Under the pieces are notes generated by a model that saw only the letters and a list, made by a program, of their open reading frames with translations, was not told the DNA's origin and searched no databases. From NCBI RefSeq assembly GCF_011801125.1, contig NZ_CP046171.1, positions 7,812,001 to 7,876,000 of the forward strand: 64,000 nucleotides of DNA. The letters are read 5' to 3'. Positions 53,194 through 61,482 of the stretch are shown in pieces. Each line of letters starts with the position of its first letter. Position 1 is the first letter of the stretch. Origin of the DNA: Nocardia brasiliensis. Its GTDB lineage: Bacteria; Actinomycetota; Actinomycetes; Mycobacteriales; Mycobacteriaceae. The translations under genes and the position numbers were made by a program.

Positions 53194-56058
53194 GTGGTGA
53201 CCGAGGATCGGATGCCGGCCGCGTTGGCGGGACGCCTCGCGGGTGAAGTCGACACGTCCGAGCGGCGGCGGGCGGAGTACTCGTCGGACGCGTCGAACTA
53301 TCGCGTGCCGCCGCGGGCGGTGATCTTTCCGCGCACCGACGAGGACGTGCGGACCACGCTCGAGTTCGCTCGCGCGGAAGGCCTGCCGGTGACCGCGCGC
53401 GGCGGCGGGACCTCGGTGGCGGGCAATGCCATCGGCGCCGGGCTGGTGCTCGACTTCAGCAGGCACATGCGACAGATCATCGAGCTGGATCCGCAGGCCC
53501 GCACCGCGCGGGTGCAACCGGGCGTGGTGCTCGCGCAACTGCAAAGCGCGGCAAAGCGATACGGCCTGCGGTTCGGTCCGGACCCGTCCACCCAGAACCG
53601 GTGCACGCTCGGCGGGATGATCGGCAACAACGCCTGCGGACCGCGCGCGGTGGCCTGGGGACGCACCTCGGATACGGTGCGGGAGCTGCGCATTCTCGAC
53701 GGCACCGGAACCGAGCGGCGACTGGCGAACGACCTCACCGTGCTGCCCGGTCTGCCCGAGTTCACCACGGCCAACCTCGCGGTGCTGCGCACCGACCTCG
53801 GCCGCTTCGACCGGCAGGCCTCCGGCTACGGGCTGGAACACCTACTGCCGGAACGCGGTTCGTCGATCGCGAAGGCGTTCGTCGGGTCGGAAGGCACCTG
53901 CGGCCTGCTGCTGGACGCGACGGTCGAGCTGGTCCGGCTGCCGCGCGCGAGCGTGCTCACGGTGCTCGGCTACCCCGATATCGCCACCGCCGCAGACGAT
54001 GTCGCCGCGGTGATGGCCGGCAAACCGACGGCCGTCGAAGGCATCGATGCCCGGCTGGTCGACGCGGTCCGCGCGCATCGTGGCACGGTGCCCGAGCTGC
54101 CGCGTGGCGGGGGCTGGCTGTTCGTCGAGACCACCGGCGACACCGAGGACGAGGCCATGGCCGCCGCAGACCAACTGCGCCGTGGCGTCGGCGCGCTGGA
54201 CGCGCGCATCGTCACCGATCCGGTTGCCGCGGCGGCGCTGTGGCAGATCCGCGCGGACGGCGCCGGGCTGGCGGGCCGTACGCCGGACGGGCGCCCGGCC
54301 TGGCCCGGCTGGGAGGACGCGGCGGTGCCGCCGGAGCGCCTCGGCGCCTACCTGCGTGAGTTCGCCGAGCTCACCGCCGCCCATGGCGTGGAAGGATTGC
54401 TGTACGGCCATATCGGCGACGGGTGCATCCATGTGCGCCTCGATCTCCCGATCGCCGAAGCCCCGCAACGCTTCCGGCGGTTCCTCTTCGACGCCGCCGA
54501 ATTGGTGGTGCGCCACGGCGGCTCGCTCTCGGGCGAGCACGGCGACGGTCGCGCGCGCTCGGAGTTGCTCGCGCTCATGTACTCCCGGCCGGTGCTCGAT
54601 GTATTCGCCGGGTACAAGGCGCTTTTCGACCCCGACGACGTGCTCAACCCCGGCGTGCTGGTGGCGCCGCGGCCACTGGACGCCGATCTGCGGGTGGCCG
54701 GACTCGCGCCGCTGCCCAGCGCGGGCGGGTTCGCCTTCCCGCACGACGACGGGGACCTGAGTACCGCGGTGCACCGCTGCGTCGGTGTCGGGAAGTGCCG
54801 GGCGGACACCCGCGCGAGCGGCGGCTTCATGTGCCCGTCCTACCTGGCCACCGGGGACGAGAAGGACAGCACGCGGGGCCGGGCGCGCGTGCTGCAGGAG
54901 GTGGCCCGCGGCGCGCTGGCTTGGTCTTCCGACGCGGTGGCCGAGTCCTTGGACCTGTGCCTGTCCTGCAAGGCGTGCGCATCGGACTGTCCGGCCGGAG
55001 TCGATGTCGCCACCTACAAGTCCGAGGCACTGCATCGACGTTATCGGCGCAGGCCGCGGCCGATCGATCACTACTCGCTCGGCTGGCTACCGCGCTGGCT
55101 GCGGTTGGCCACCATGGTCCCGCGCGCCGCCAACGCACTGGCCGAGATCGGGGTCCTGCGGCGCATCGGCTTGCGCGCGGCCGGGATCGATCCGCGCAGG
55201 CCGGTGCCGCGACTGGCCGCCCGTAGCTTCCGCCGGATCTGGCGCGACCACGGCGGCGAGCCCCCCGCGCTCGACCCGGCGCACCTCGACCAAGCACATT
55301 TGGACACAGCACATTTGGACACTGCGCACCACGACCAAGGCAACGCACCCGCGGCACGACCCGAGGTGATGCTGTGGGTGGACACCTTCACCGACGCGTT
55401 CGATCCCGAGATAGCCATGGCCGCAGCGCGATTGGTGCAGTCGCTCGGCTATCGGGTGCGCATTCCCGCGCGCCGGGTGTGCTGCGGGCTCACCTGGATC
55501 AGCACCGGGCAATTGGACGGTGCGCGGGCGCGGCTGCGCGCCACGCTCAACGCGCTCGACGAACATGTTCGCGGCGGCGGCGTCGTGGTGGGCCTGGAGC
55601 CGTCGTGCACCGCCGTGCTGCGGTCCGACCTGCCCGAACTGCTTCCGGACGACCCGCGCGCGGCGCCGACCGCACGGGCGGTGCGCACACTCGCGGAATT
55701 CCTGGCCGAACAACCGCGGTGGCGCCCACCGCGCCGACCGGACCTTTCGGTGGTGGTGCAGCCGCATTGTCATCACCATGCGGTGCTCGGCTTCGAGGCC
55801 GATCGCCAACTGTTAGCCGCAATGGGAATAACGGTGACCGAAATCACCGGATGTTGCGGTCTTGCCGGAAACTTCGGAATGCGGCGCGGCCATTACGACA
55901 TTTCGGTCGCGGTGGCCGAGAACGGCCTGCTGCCCGCGCTGCGCAGCGCGGACGCGGAGACGATATTGCTGGCCGACGGTTTCTCCTGCCGCACCCAGGC
56001 GGGGCAACTGGCCGGTCGGCCCGCCCGTCATCTGGCGCAATTCCTGGTGCGGGAGTGA
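53194..56058 (+). CDS. FAD- and Fe-S-binding oxidoreductase (YdiJ/D-2-hydroxyacid dehydrogenase type)
   Basis: A 954-residue fusion. The N-terminal half is an FAD-linked oxidase C/VAO-type domain: VTARGGGTSVAGNAI (FAD-binding) and GLLYGHIGDGCIHVR (substrate/metal His). The C-terminal half has Fe-S motifs: CVGVGKCRADTR from 529, CLSCKACASDCPAG from 589, and two CCG sites (CCGLT at 763, CCGLAG at 887). This architecture fits YdiJ/Dld-like enzymes that oxidise D-lactate or D-2-hydroxyglutarate and feed the respiratory chain. A 20-residue tandem repeat interrupts the region around 700. GTG start at 53194. Confidence 0.86.
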   Translation: MVTEDRMPAALAGRLAGEVDTSERRRAEYSSDASNYRVPPRAVIFPRTDEDVRTTLEFARAEGLPVTARGGGTSVAGNAIGAGLVLDFSRHMRQIIELDPQARTARVQPGVVLAQLQSAAKRYGLRFGPDPSTQNRCTLGGMIGNNACGPRAVAWGRTSDTVRELRILDGTGTERRLANDLTVLPGLPEFTTANLAVLRTDLGRFDRQASGYGLEHLLPERGSSIAKAFVGSEGTCGLLLDATVELVRLPRASVLTVLGYPDIATAADDVAAVMAGKPTAVEGIDARLVDAVRAHRGTVPELPRGGGWLFVETTGDTEDEAMAAADQLRRGVGALDARIVTDPVAAAALWQIRADGAGLAGRTPDGRPAWPGWEDAAVPPERLGAYLREFAELTAAHGVEGLLYGHIGDGCIHVRLDLPIAEAPQRFRRFLFDAAELVVRHGGSLSGEHGDGRARSELLALMYSRPVLDVFAGYKALFDPDDVLNPGVLVAPRPLDADLRVAGLAPLPSAGGFAFPHDDGDLSTAVHRCVGVGKCRADTRASGGFMCPSYLATGDEKDSTRGRARVLQEVARGALAWSSDAVAESLDLCLSCKACASDCPAGVDVATYKSEALHRRYRRRPRPIDHYSLGWLPRWLRLATMVPRAANALAEIGVLRRIGLRAAGIDPRRPVPRLAARSFRRIWRDHGGEPPALDPAHLDQAHLDTAHLDTAHHDQGNAPAARPEVMLWVDTFTDAFDPEIAMAAARLVQSLGYRVRIPARRVCCGLTWISTGQLDGARARLRATLNALDEHVRGGGVVVGLEPSCTAVLRSDLPELLPDDPRAAPTARAVRTLAEFLAEQPRWRPPRRPDLSVVVQPHCHHHAVLGFEADRQLLAAMGITVTEITGCCGLAGNFGMRRGHYDISVAVAENGLLPALRSADAETILLADGFSCRTQAGQLAGRPARHLAQFLVRE
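55279..55338 (+). repeat. 15-bp tandem repeat in the FAD/Fe-S gene
   Basis: Four 15-bp units encode AHLDQ, AHLDT, AHLDT and AHHDQ. The two central units differ only at the last base. It is an in-frame minisatellite in a linker between Fe-S domain segments. Confidence 0.8.
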
Positions 56059-56107
56059 GGCTTTCGCGCCCACATCGGCGATCGTCACGACGCGGGCGCC
56101 ACCCCGA

Positions 56108-56212
56108 TCAGCTGCCGAAGGGCAGGGTGCCCGGCGGGATCTGGTAGCCCGAGCTGCCCGCGGAAACGCCACCCCAGGCGTTGAGCAACCAGTTGAGCAC
56201 GTTGGTGATCAT
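56108..56212 (-). CDS. 34-residue peptide gene
   Basis: ATG 56212 is preceded by TATGGAGGTATCGC, a near-ideal ribosome site. The peptide is MITNVLNWLLNAWGGVSAGS followed by SGYQIPPGTLPFGS, with an amphipathic, Trp-containing N-terminal helix and a Pro/Gly tail. It ends 49 bases from the convergent FAD/Fe-S stop. I recognise no family. It could be a secreted or membrane-active peptide; the strong site argues against chance. Confidence 0.5.
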   Translation of the reverse strand: MITNVLNWLLNAWGGVSAGSSGYQIPPGTLPFGS

Positions 56213-56453
56213 GCGATACCTCCATAAGGCGACCGGGGACGATAATCGGCGCGCCGAGCGACAGAGCACACAACTCTGCCAGCTGTTTGCCGATCGCTCG
56301 AATATCGCGACCCCCATTACTCGCGTTACAAAATACCGACACGCTGTGGTGATGCCGCATCGGCATGACCGAAACGCCGAATACCGTTGCGCACGCACGA
56401 TTTCCCGAGCCGCGGCGGGCCGATCACGGGCGAGCGCGGCGATCGGGCAGAAT

Positions 56454-57398
56454 ATGGCGATGCACATCGCGACGGTCGAGGCGGGCAACGGCCGGGCCAG
56501 GACCGTCACCTCGGACCGCCCGATCGACCTGGCCGGCACCATCGCCCCGCTGCGCCGGGGCAGCGCGGATCCATGCCATCGCACGACCAAGGACGGCGCG
56601 CACTGGCACGCCTCGCGCATGGCGTCCGGACCGGTCACCTACCGGCTGACCCAGTCGGGTCCGTGCGCGGTAGCGGCCAAAGCCTGGGGCCCCGGTGCCG
56701 AGGAATTCCTGGACGGCCTCGCGCACATGCTCTGTCTGGACGAGAACTTGGACGGCTTCGCGCCGGATCATCCCAAGCTCGTCGAGGCCCATCGCCGGTT
56801 TCCCGGATTGCGCATGCTGCGCACCGGTTTGGTCTTCGAGGCGCTGGTACCGGCGGTGCTGGAACAGAAGGTGCACACCGTCGCGGCGCGCGCCTCGTGG
56901 CGAAAGCTGGTGCGCCAGTTCGGCGAACCGGCGCCGGGGCCGGCGCCGGATGGCATGCGGCTTGCCCCGGACGCCGAAACCTGGCGGCGGGTGCCGTCCT
57001 GGGCGTTCCACCGGGCCAACGTCGGCCCGCAACGCGCGCAGACCATCGTGCGCGCGGCCAGGGTGGCGAGTTCGCTGGAACGCGCGGCCGACGTCGACCC
57101 GGTCGAGGCGGCGCGCAGGCTCCGCAGCATCAGCGGCATCGGCGAGTGGACCGCCGCCGAGGTCGCCCAGCGCGCGTTCGGCGACGCGGACGCGCTGTCG
57201 GTCGGCGACTTCCACCTCGCCGCCGTCATCGGCTGGACCCTGCTCGGCCACGCGATCGACGACGACACCATGGTCGAATACCTGGAACCGCTACGGCCAC
57301 ACCGGTATCGGGCGGTCCGACTGCTGGAGATCAGCGGTCAGGCGCACAGGCCCAAGTTCGGGCCGCGCACCCCGATCACCGATCACACCTGGCACTGA
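56454..57398 (+). CDS. AlkA-type DNA-3-methyladenine glycosylase
   Basis: A 314-residue helix-hairpin-helix glycosylase. The HhH hairpin reads RSISGIGEWTAAEVAQRA, followed by DALSVGDFHLAAV, where the Asp is the catalytic residue position. The N-terminal part has PLRRGSADPCHR, common in the mycobacterial relatives. It removes alkylated bases from DNA. ATG 56454 has a weak site; the longer frame to 56181 overlaps the divergent peptide gene and is rejected. Confidence 0.8.
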   Translation: MAMHIATVEAGNGRARTVTSDRPIDLAGTIAPLRRGSADPCHRTTKDGAHWHASRMASGPVTYRLTQSGPCAVAAKAWGPGAEEFLDGLAHMLCLDENLDGFAPDHPKLVEAHRRFPGLRMLRTGLVFEALVPAVLEQKVHTVAARASWRKLVRQFGEPAPGPAPDGMRLAPDAETWRRVPSWAFHRANVGPQRAQTIVRAARVASSLERAADVDPVEAARRLRSISGIGEWTAAEVAQRAFGDADALSVGDFHLAAVIGWTLLGHAIDDDTMVEYLEPLRPHRYRAVRLLEISGQAHRPKFGPRTPITDHTWH

Positions 57399-57402
57399 CC
57401 GC

Positions 57403-58398
57403 TCAGAATTCGCCGAGCACGCCGAAGACCGTGCGGCCCGTGTGCGCTCCGCTCTGAATGCTGTGCAGCACCTTCTCCGCCTCGGTGATCGGCGCGACCT
57501 GGGTCAGCGCCGAAAGATGCTGCGGGCGCAGCTCCTTGCCGAGCCGGGCCCACAGTGCGCGGCGCTTGTCGATCGGCAAGTTGACCGAGTCGATGCCGAG
57601 CAGGGCGACATTGCGCAGGATGAACGGCAGCACCGTGGTCGGCAGTTCCGCGCCACCGGTCAGGCCACTGGCCGCGACCGCGCCGCCGTAGCTGACGGTG
57701 CTGAGGATGTGCGCGAGCGACTTGCCGCCGACGCTGTCCACCGCACTCGCCCAGCGCGCCTTGCCCAGCGGCCGCGGCTTGGCGTCGGGGTCCTCGGGCA
57801 GCCTGCCGATCACCTCGTTGGCGCCGAGCTCGCTGAGCAGGTCACCGGCGTCGGTCTTGCCGGTGGACGCGACGATCTCGTAGCCGAGCCCGGACAGGAT
57901 ATCGATGGCGACGCTGCCGACACCTCCGGTCGCGCCGGTGACCAGCACCGGTCCGTCGTCCACGGTGAGACCGCGGTCGATCAGCGCCTGCACGCTGAGC
58001 GCCGCGGTGAAACCGGCGGTGCCGAGCGCGGCCGCGTCCCGCGGGCTCAGTCCGTCGAGCTTCACCACCCATTCGGCGGGCACCCGCGCGTATTCGGCGA
58101 ACCCGCCGTGGTGCGAGACACCGATCTCGTAGCCGTGCGCCACCACCAGATCGCCGGGCGTGAAGGCGTCGTCCGCGGAGGAGACCACCTCGCCGGTGAG
58201 ATCGATGCCCGGAATGATCGGGTACTTGCGCACCACGCCGCCACCGGGGGTGATGGCGAGTCCGTCCTTGAAGTTCGCACTGGAGTAGTGCACCTTGATC
58301 GTCACGTCACCAGGCCCGAGGAATTCCTCGCCCACCTCCTGCTTGGTGAGAACGATCCCGCTATCCGATTCATGCGCCACCATCGCCCAGAACTCCAT
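57403..58398 (-). CDS. AcuI/YhdH-type acryloyl-CoA reductase (MDR family)
   Basis: A 331-residue zinc-free MDR. SSANFKDGLAITPGGGVVRK and PIIPGIDLTGEV at the start, and VTGATGGVGSVAIDIL for NADPH binding, are typical of YhdH/AcuI. These reduce acryloyl-CoA to propanoyl-CoA, a protective step. It starts at ATG 58398 and ends five bases from the convergent glycosylase stop. Confidence 0.86.
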   Translation of the reverse strand: MEFWAMVAHESDSGIVLTKQEVGEEFLGPGDVTIKVHYSSANFKDGLAITPGGGVVRKYPIIPGIDLTGEVVSSADDAFTPGDLVVAHGYEIGVSHHGGFAEYARVPAEWVVKLDGLSPRDAAALGTAGFTAALSVQALIDRGLTVDDGPVLVTGATGGVGSVAIDILSGLGYEIVASTGKTDAGDLLSELGANEVIGRLPEDPDAKPRPLGKARWASAVDSVGGKSLAHILSTVSYGGAVAASGLTGGAELPTTVLPFILRNVALLGIDSVNLPIDKRRALWARLGKELRPQHLSALTQVAPITEAEKVLHSIQSGAHTGRTVFGVLGEF

Positions 58399-58480
58399 GC
58401 GGACGAGCTTAATGGGACAGCGCGTCCGGAGCCCGGCTTCGCACCGCGCCGATCTCAATTGGTGAAACGGCCCGAGCGGC

Positions 58481-59551
58481 CTACTCCTGGGCCAGCTCCA
58501 GCCGCACGCCGAGCAGCCGCACCGGGCGGGTGAGGTCGAAGCGATCGATGATGCGCAGGGCGGTTTCGCTGATCTCGGCGGGGTCGATGGTGGGCACGCG
58601 CAGCTTCTCCTGCTTGCTACGGGTGTAGAAGGTGCTGGTCCGCACGGTGACCGAGACCCGGGTGCCGATCCGGCCCGCCTCGGCCATCTCCTCGGCGACC
58701 TCGGTGGCAAGGCGCGCGACCTGGGCGCGGATCTCACCGGGTTCGGTGAGGTCGCGCGGAAAGGTCTCGGATTTGCTGCGGCCCACCGGAACCCGGGGTT
58801 CGGTGGTCACGTCGGTGTCGCCCTTGCCGTGGCCGAGCACCCACAGGTACGGGCCGGTGGTGGGGCCGAACTCGGCGGCAAGGCGCTGCCGGTCGGCGGC
58901 CATGAGGTCGGCGACGGTCTCGATGCCGAGGTCGACGAGGCGGGCGGCGATCCGCGCGCCGATGCCCCACAGCGCGGTCGTCGGCCGGTGCGCCATCACC
59001 TCGGTCCAGTTGGCGGCGGTGAGCCGGAAGACACCGGTGGCCGCGCCCGCGCCCGGCTCCGGGGCCGCGTCGGTCTTGCCAGTGGATTTGGCGAAGCCGG
59101 TGGCGAGCTTGGCGGTGAGCTTGTTGTCCCCGATGCCGACCGCGCAGGTGAGCGCCAATCCCTCGATGGCGGCGCGGATTTCAGCTGCCAGCCGCTCCGG
59201 GTCGTCGGTGTCGGCGGCGAGAAAGGCCTCGTCCCAGCCCCACACCTCGACCCGGCCGGGAAAGCCGCGCAGCAGTGACATGACCTCGTCCGAGGCCGCC
59301 TCGTAGGTGGCCATGTCCAACGGCAGGAACACCCCCTCCGGGCATTTGCGCTGCGCGCTGCGCAGCGCCATGCCTGCCCGGACCCCGAACGCGCGTGCCG
59401 GATAGGACGCGCAGGTGACCACCTTGCGCGGCTCGGTCGGGTCGCCGTTGCCCCCGACGATGACCGGCAGGCCGCGCAGTTCCGGGTGACGGCGGAACTC
59501 CACCGCCGCCTGGAACTGATCGAGATCGACGTGCAACAGCCATCTGGCCAT
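58481..59551 (-). CDS. dinB: DNA polymerase IV, DinB2-type Y-family polymerase
   Basis: A 356-residue translesion polymerase. It begins WLLHVDLDQFQAAVEFRRHPEL (catalytic Asp residues), and WGWDEAFL holds the second acidic pair; VGIGDNKLTAKLATGFAK and the little-finger region up to VRLLGVRLELAQ follow M. tuberculosis DinP (Rv3056) as remembered. The C-terminal beta-clamp-binding tail seen in other DinB proteins is absent. A short insert rich in Ala/Gly/Pro is present near residue 165. It copies damaged DNA. Confidence 0.9.
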   Translation of the reverse strand: MARWLLHVDLDQFQAAVEFRRHPELRGLPVIVGGNGDPTEPRKVVTCASYPARAFGVRAGMALRSAQRKCPEGVFLPLDMATYEAASDEVMSLLRGFPGRVEVWGWDEAFLAADTDDPERLAAEIRAAIEGLALTCAVGIGDNKLTAKLATGFAKSTGKTDAAPEPGAGAATGVFRLTAANWTEVMAHRPTTALWGIGARIAARLVDLGIETVADLMAADRQRLAAEFGPTTGPYLWVLGHGKGDTDVTTEPRVPVGRSKSETFPRDLTEPGEIRAQVARLATEVAEEMAEAGRIGTRVSVTVRTSTFYTRSKQEKLRVPTIDPAEISETALRIIDRFDLTRPVRLLGVRLELAQE

Positions 59552-59670
59552 AGCTCCGTCTTACCGCACAGGGGCGACAAGCAGCGGATTTCCGCGCGAT
59601 CAGCCGCCGACGACGGCCCAGAGCAGGCCACGGACGTACCATCTTCCTGAGCCGAAGCAAGGGGGCATCG

Positions 59671-60330
59671 ATGACCGAGCACCGCGGCAGCGATCCAACC
59701 GGCCGCGGCCGGACACCGGGTGCGTCCGACGCGGGGGACAAGCCCGCCACCCTGCCCGTGATCCGCGTGGGGGATGTGGACCGGGAGACCACCGCGCGGC
59801 TGCTGCATCTCGCGGTCGAGGAGGGCAGGCTGGATCTGCCCGAGCTGGACCGCAGATTGGTGGCGGTCTACGCCGCGCGGACCAGCGCCGATCTGATGGC
59901 CGTCACCTCGGATCTGCCGAGCGCCGCGGTGGCGGGCGTACCGATCGACCTGCGTACGGGCAGCGGCACCCGCAAAAAGGCCGGGCAGTGGATCGTCCCG
60001 GCCGAACTCAACGCCGAATGCGCCTCCGGCAGCATCGTCATCGACTTCACGCGCGCCATCTGCCCGCATCCCGAGGTCACGGTGCACGCCTCGGTCGGGT
60101 CGGGCAGGATCACGCTGGTCGTGCCGCGGGGCTGGTGGGTGGACCTGGACCGGGTGCGGAGCAAGAGCGGCAGCGTGCGGAACAAGGCGATCGGGACCGT
60201 GCGGCCGGGCGCGCCGCTGCTGCGGGTCGATGGGCAGGTCCGCTCCGGCACCCTGGTCGCGAAGTATCCGCGCAGGCCGCGACGGTCGTTCGCGGACTGG
60301 TTGCGCGGCCGTCCACGCCCCGTGGACTGA
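59671..60330 (+). CDS. DUF1707-domain protein
   Basis: A 219-residue protein. The DUF1707 domain is RVGDVDRETTARLLHLAVEEG, then LPELDRRLVAVYAARTSADL. The C-terminal half has a DUF2154/LiaF-like beta-helix pattern (ITLVVPRGWWVDL). Members are cytoplasmic envelope-stress or regulatory partners of unknown mechanism. Divergent from dinB. Confidence 0.78.
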   Translation: MTEHRGSDPTGRGRTPGASDAGDKPATLPVIRVGDVDRETTARLLHLAVEEGRLDLPELDRRLVAVYAARTSADLMAVTSDLPSAAVAGVPIDLRTGSGTRKKAGQWIVPAELNAECASGSIVIDFTRAICPHPEVTVHASVGSGRITLVVPRGWWVDLDRVRSKSGSVRNKAIGTVRPGAPLLRVDGQVRSGTLVAKYPRRPRRSFADWLRGRPRPVD

Positions 60331-60379
60331 GCTCTTTCCGACCTCCCTTTCACACCTGACCATTGCCGTGCCGGAAAAA

Positions 60380-60394
60380 CAGAACTAAATTCTG
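60380..60394. promoter_or_regulatory. Inverted repeat before the TetR gene
   Basis: CAGAACTAAATTCTG has 5-bp arms (CAGAA/TTCTG) around CTAAA, three bases before the GTG start at 60398. A TetR dimer binding here would repress its own operon. Confidence 0.45.
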
Positions 60395-60397
60395 GTT

Positions 60398-61003
60398 GTG
60401 AAGATTCGAGATCGGTTGCTGTTGGCGGCCGAGCGGCAGTTCGCGGAGCGGGGGGCGCTGGAGACGACGCTGGCCCAGATCCGCGAGGCCGCGGGGGCCA
60501 GTGTCGGCGCGCTCTATCACCACTTCCCGGACAAAGCAGAGCTGTACCGACAGGTGTGGGCGCACGCGCTGGCCGACTACCAGCAGCACTTCTGGGCGGT
60601 GGTGGGCGAGAGCGCCGACGCGCGCGCCGGCGTCACCGCCGGGGTGCGCGCGCACTTGCGCTGGGTGGCCGAAAACCAGTACCGGGCACAGGTTCTCACC
60701 GCCGCTCGACCGCCCGGCGTGCGCGAGAGCGAGAGCAATCGGGAGTTCCTGCGCAACGTCGCCCGCTGGTGGCGCACCCACGCGGGCTACGGCGCGGTCC
60801 GCGACCTGCCGCTGGATCTGGTGTACGCGCTGTGGCTCGGTGCGGCGCAAGAGTATTCGCGCCAGTGGCTCAGCGGCGCCGTCCCCGCCGGCCCGCTCGA
60901 AGTCGCCGACGATCTCGCCGACGCGGCCTGGCTGAGCCTGGCCGCCGCCCCCTCCGACGCCGCGCGGCCGAGCACCGCGGCGCGCACGAAAGGCAGCCCA
61001 TGA
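60398..61003 (+). CDS. TetR-family transcriptional regulator
   Basis: A 201-residue regulator. The N-terminal helix-turn-helix is AAERQFAERGALETTLAQI, then ASVGALYHHFPDKAELYRQV, the classic TetR pattern. The ligand domain is undefined. GTG 60398 is just after an inverted repeat. The stop overlaps the thioesterase start in ATGA, so both form one unit and the regulator probably senses an acyl compound (inference). Confidence 0.85.
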   Translation: MKIRDRLLLAAERQFAERGALETTLAQIREAAGASVGALYHHFPDKAELYRQVWAHALADYQQHFWAVVGESADARAGVTAGVRAHLRWVAENQYRAQVLTAARPPGVRESESNREFLRNVARWWRTHAGYGAVRDLPLDLVYALWLGAAQEYSRQWLSGAVPAGPLEVADDLADAAWLSLAAAPSDAARPSTAARTKGSP

Positions 61004-61440
61004 CCTCGATGATCGACCTGGACCTCGCCAAACAGGTCCTCGCCGCACAACCTTTCGCCGAGCTGGTCGGCACCGAGATCACCGGTTTCGGTCCGGGCAC
61101 GGTGACCTTGACCATCCCCATCCGCCCGGAACTGGCTCAGCAGTTCGGGTTCGTGCACGGCGGCGTGCTGTCCTACGCGGCAGACAACGCGCTCACCTTC
61201 GCGGCGGGCACCGCGCTCGGCGCCAACGTGCTCACCGGCGGATTCACCATCACCTATCTGCGCCCGGCCGCGGGTGTGCGGCTGCGCGCCGAGGCGACGG
61301 TCACCGACGCGACCCGCCGCCAGGCGGTGGTCCGCTGCGAGATCTACGCCGAGAGCGCCGACGGTGCGGCGGTGCTGTGCGCGGTGGCGCAGGGCACCAC
61401 CCGCGCGGTCGACCGCGCGCTCGCGACACAGGACTCGTGA
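61000..61440 (+). CDS. PaaI-family hotdog thioesterase
   Basis: A 146-residue hotdog protein: FGFVHGGVLSYAADNALTFAAGTA (HGG motif) and GGFTITYLRPA. It hydrolyses acyl-CoA esters; substrate unknown. ATG 61000 overlaps the TetR stop (ATGA). The next gene is convergent. Confidence 0.85.
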   Translation: MTSMIDLDLAKQVLAAQPFAELVGTEITGFGPGTVTLTIPIRPELAQQFGFVHGGVLSYAADNALTFAAGTALGANVLTGGFTITYLRPAAGVRLRAEATVTDATRRQAVVRCEIYAESADGAAVLCAVAQGTTRAVDRALATQDS

Positions 61441-61482
61441 ACGCTTGCCGGTCCGTCGCGGATGGGCCGGACCGTTAGTCGT

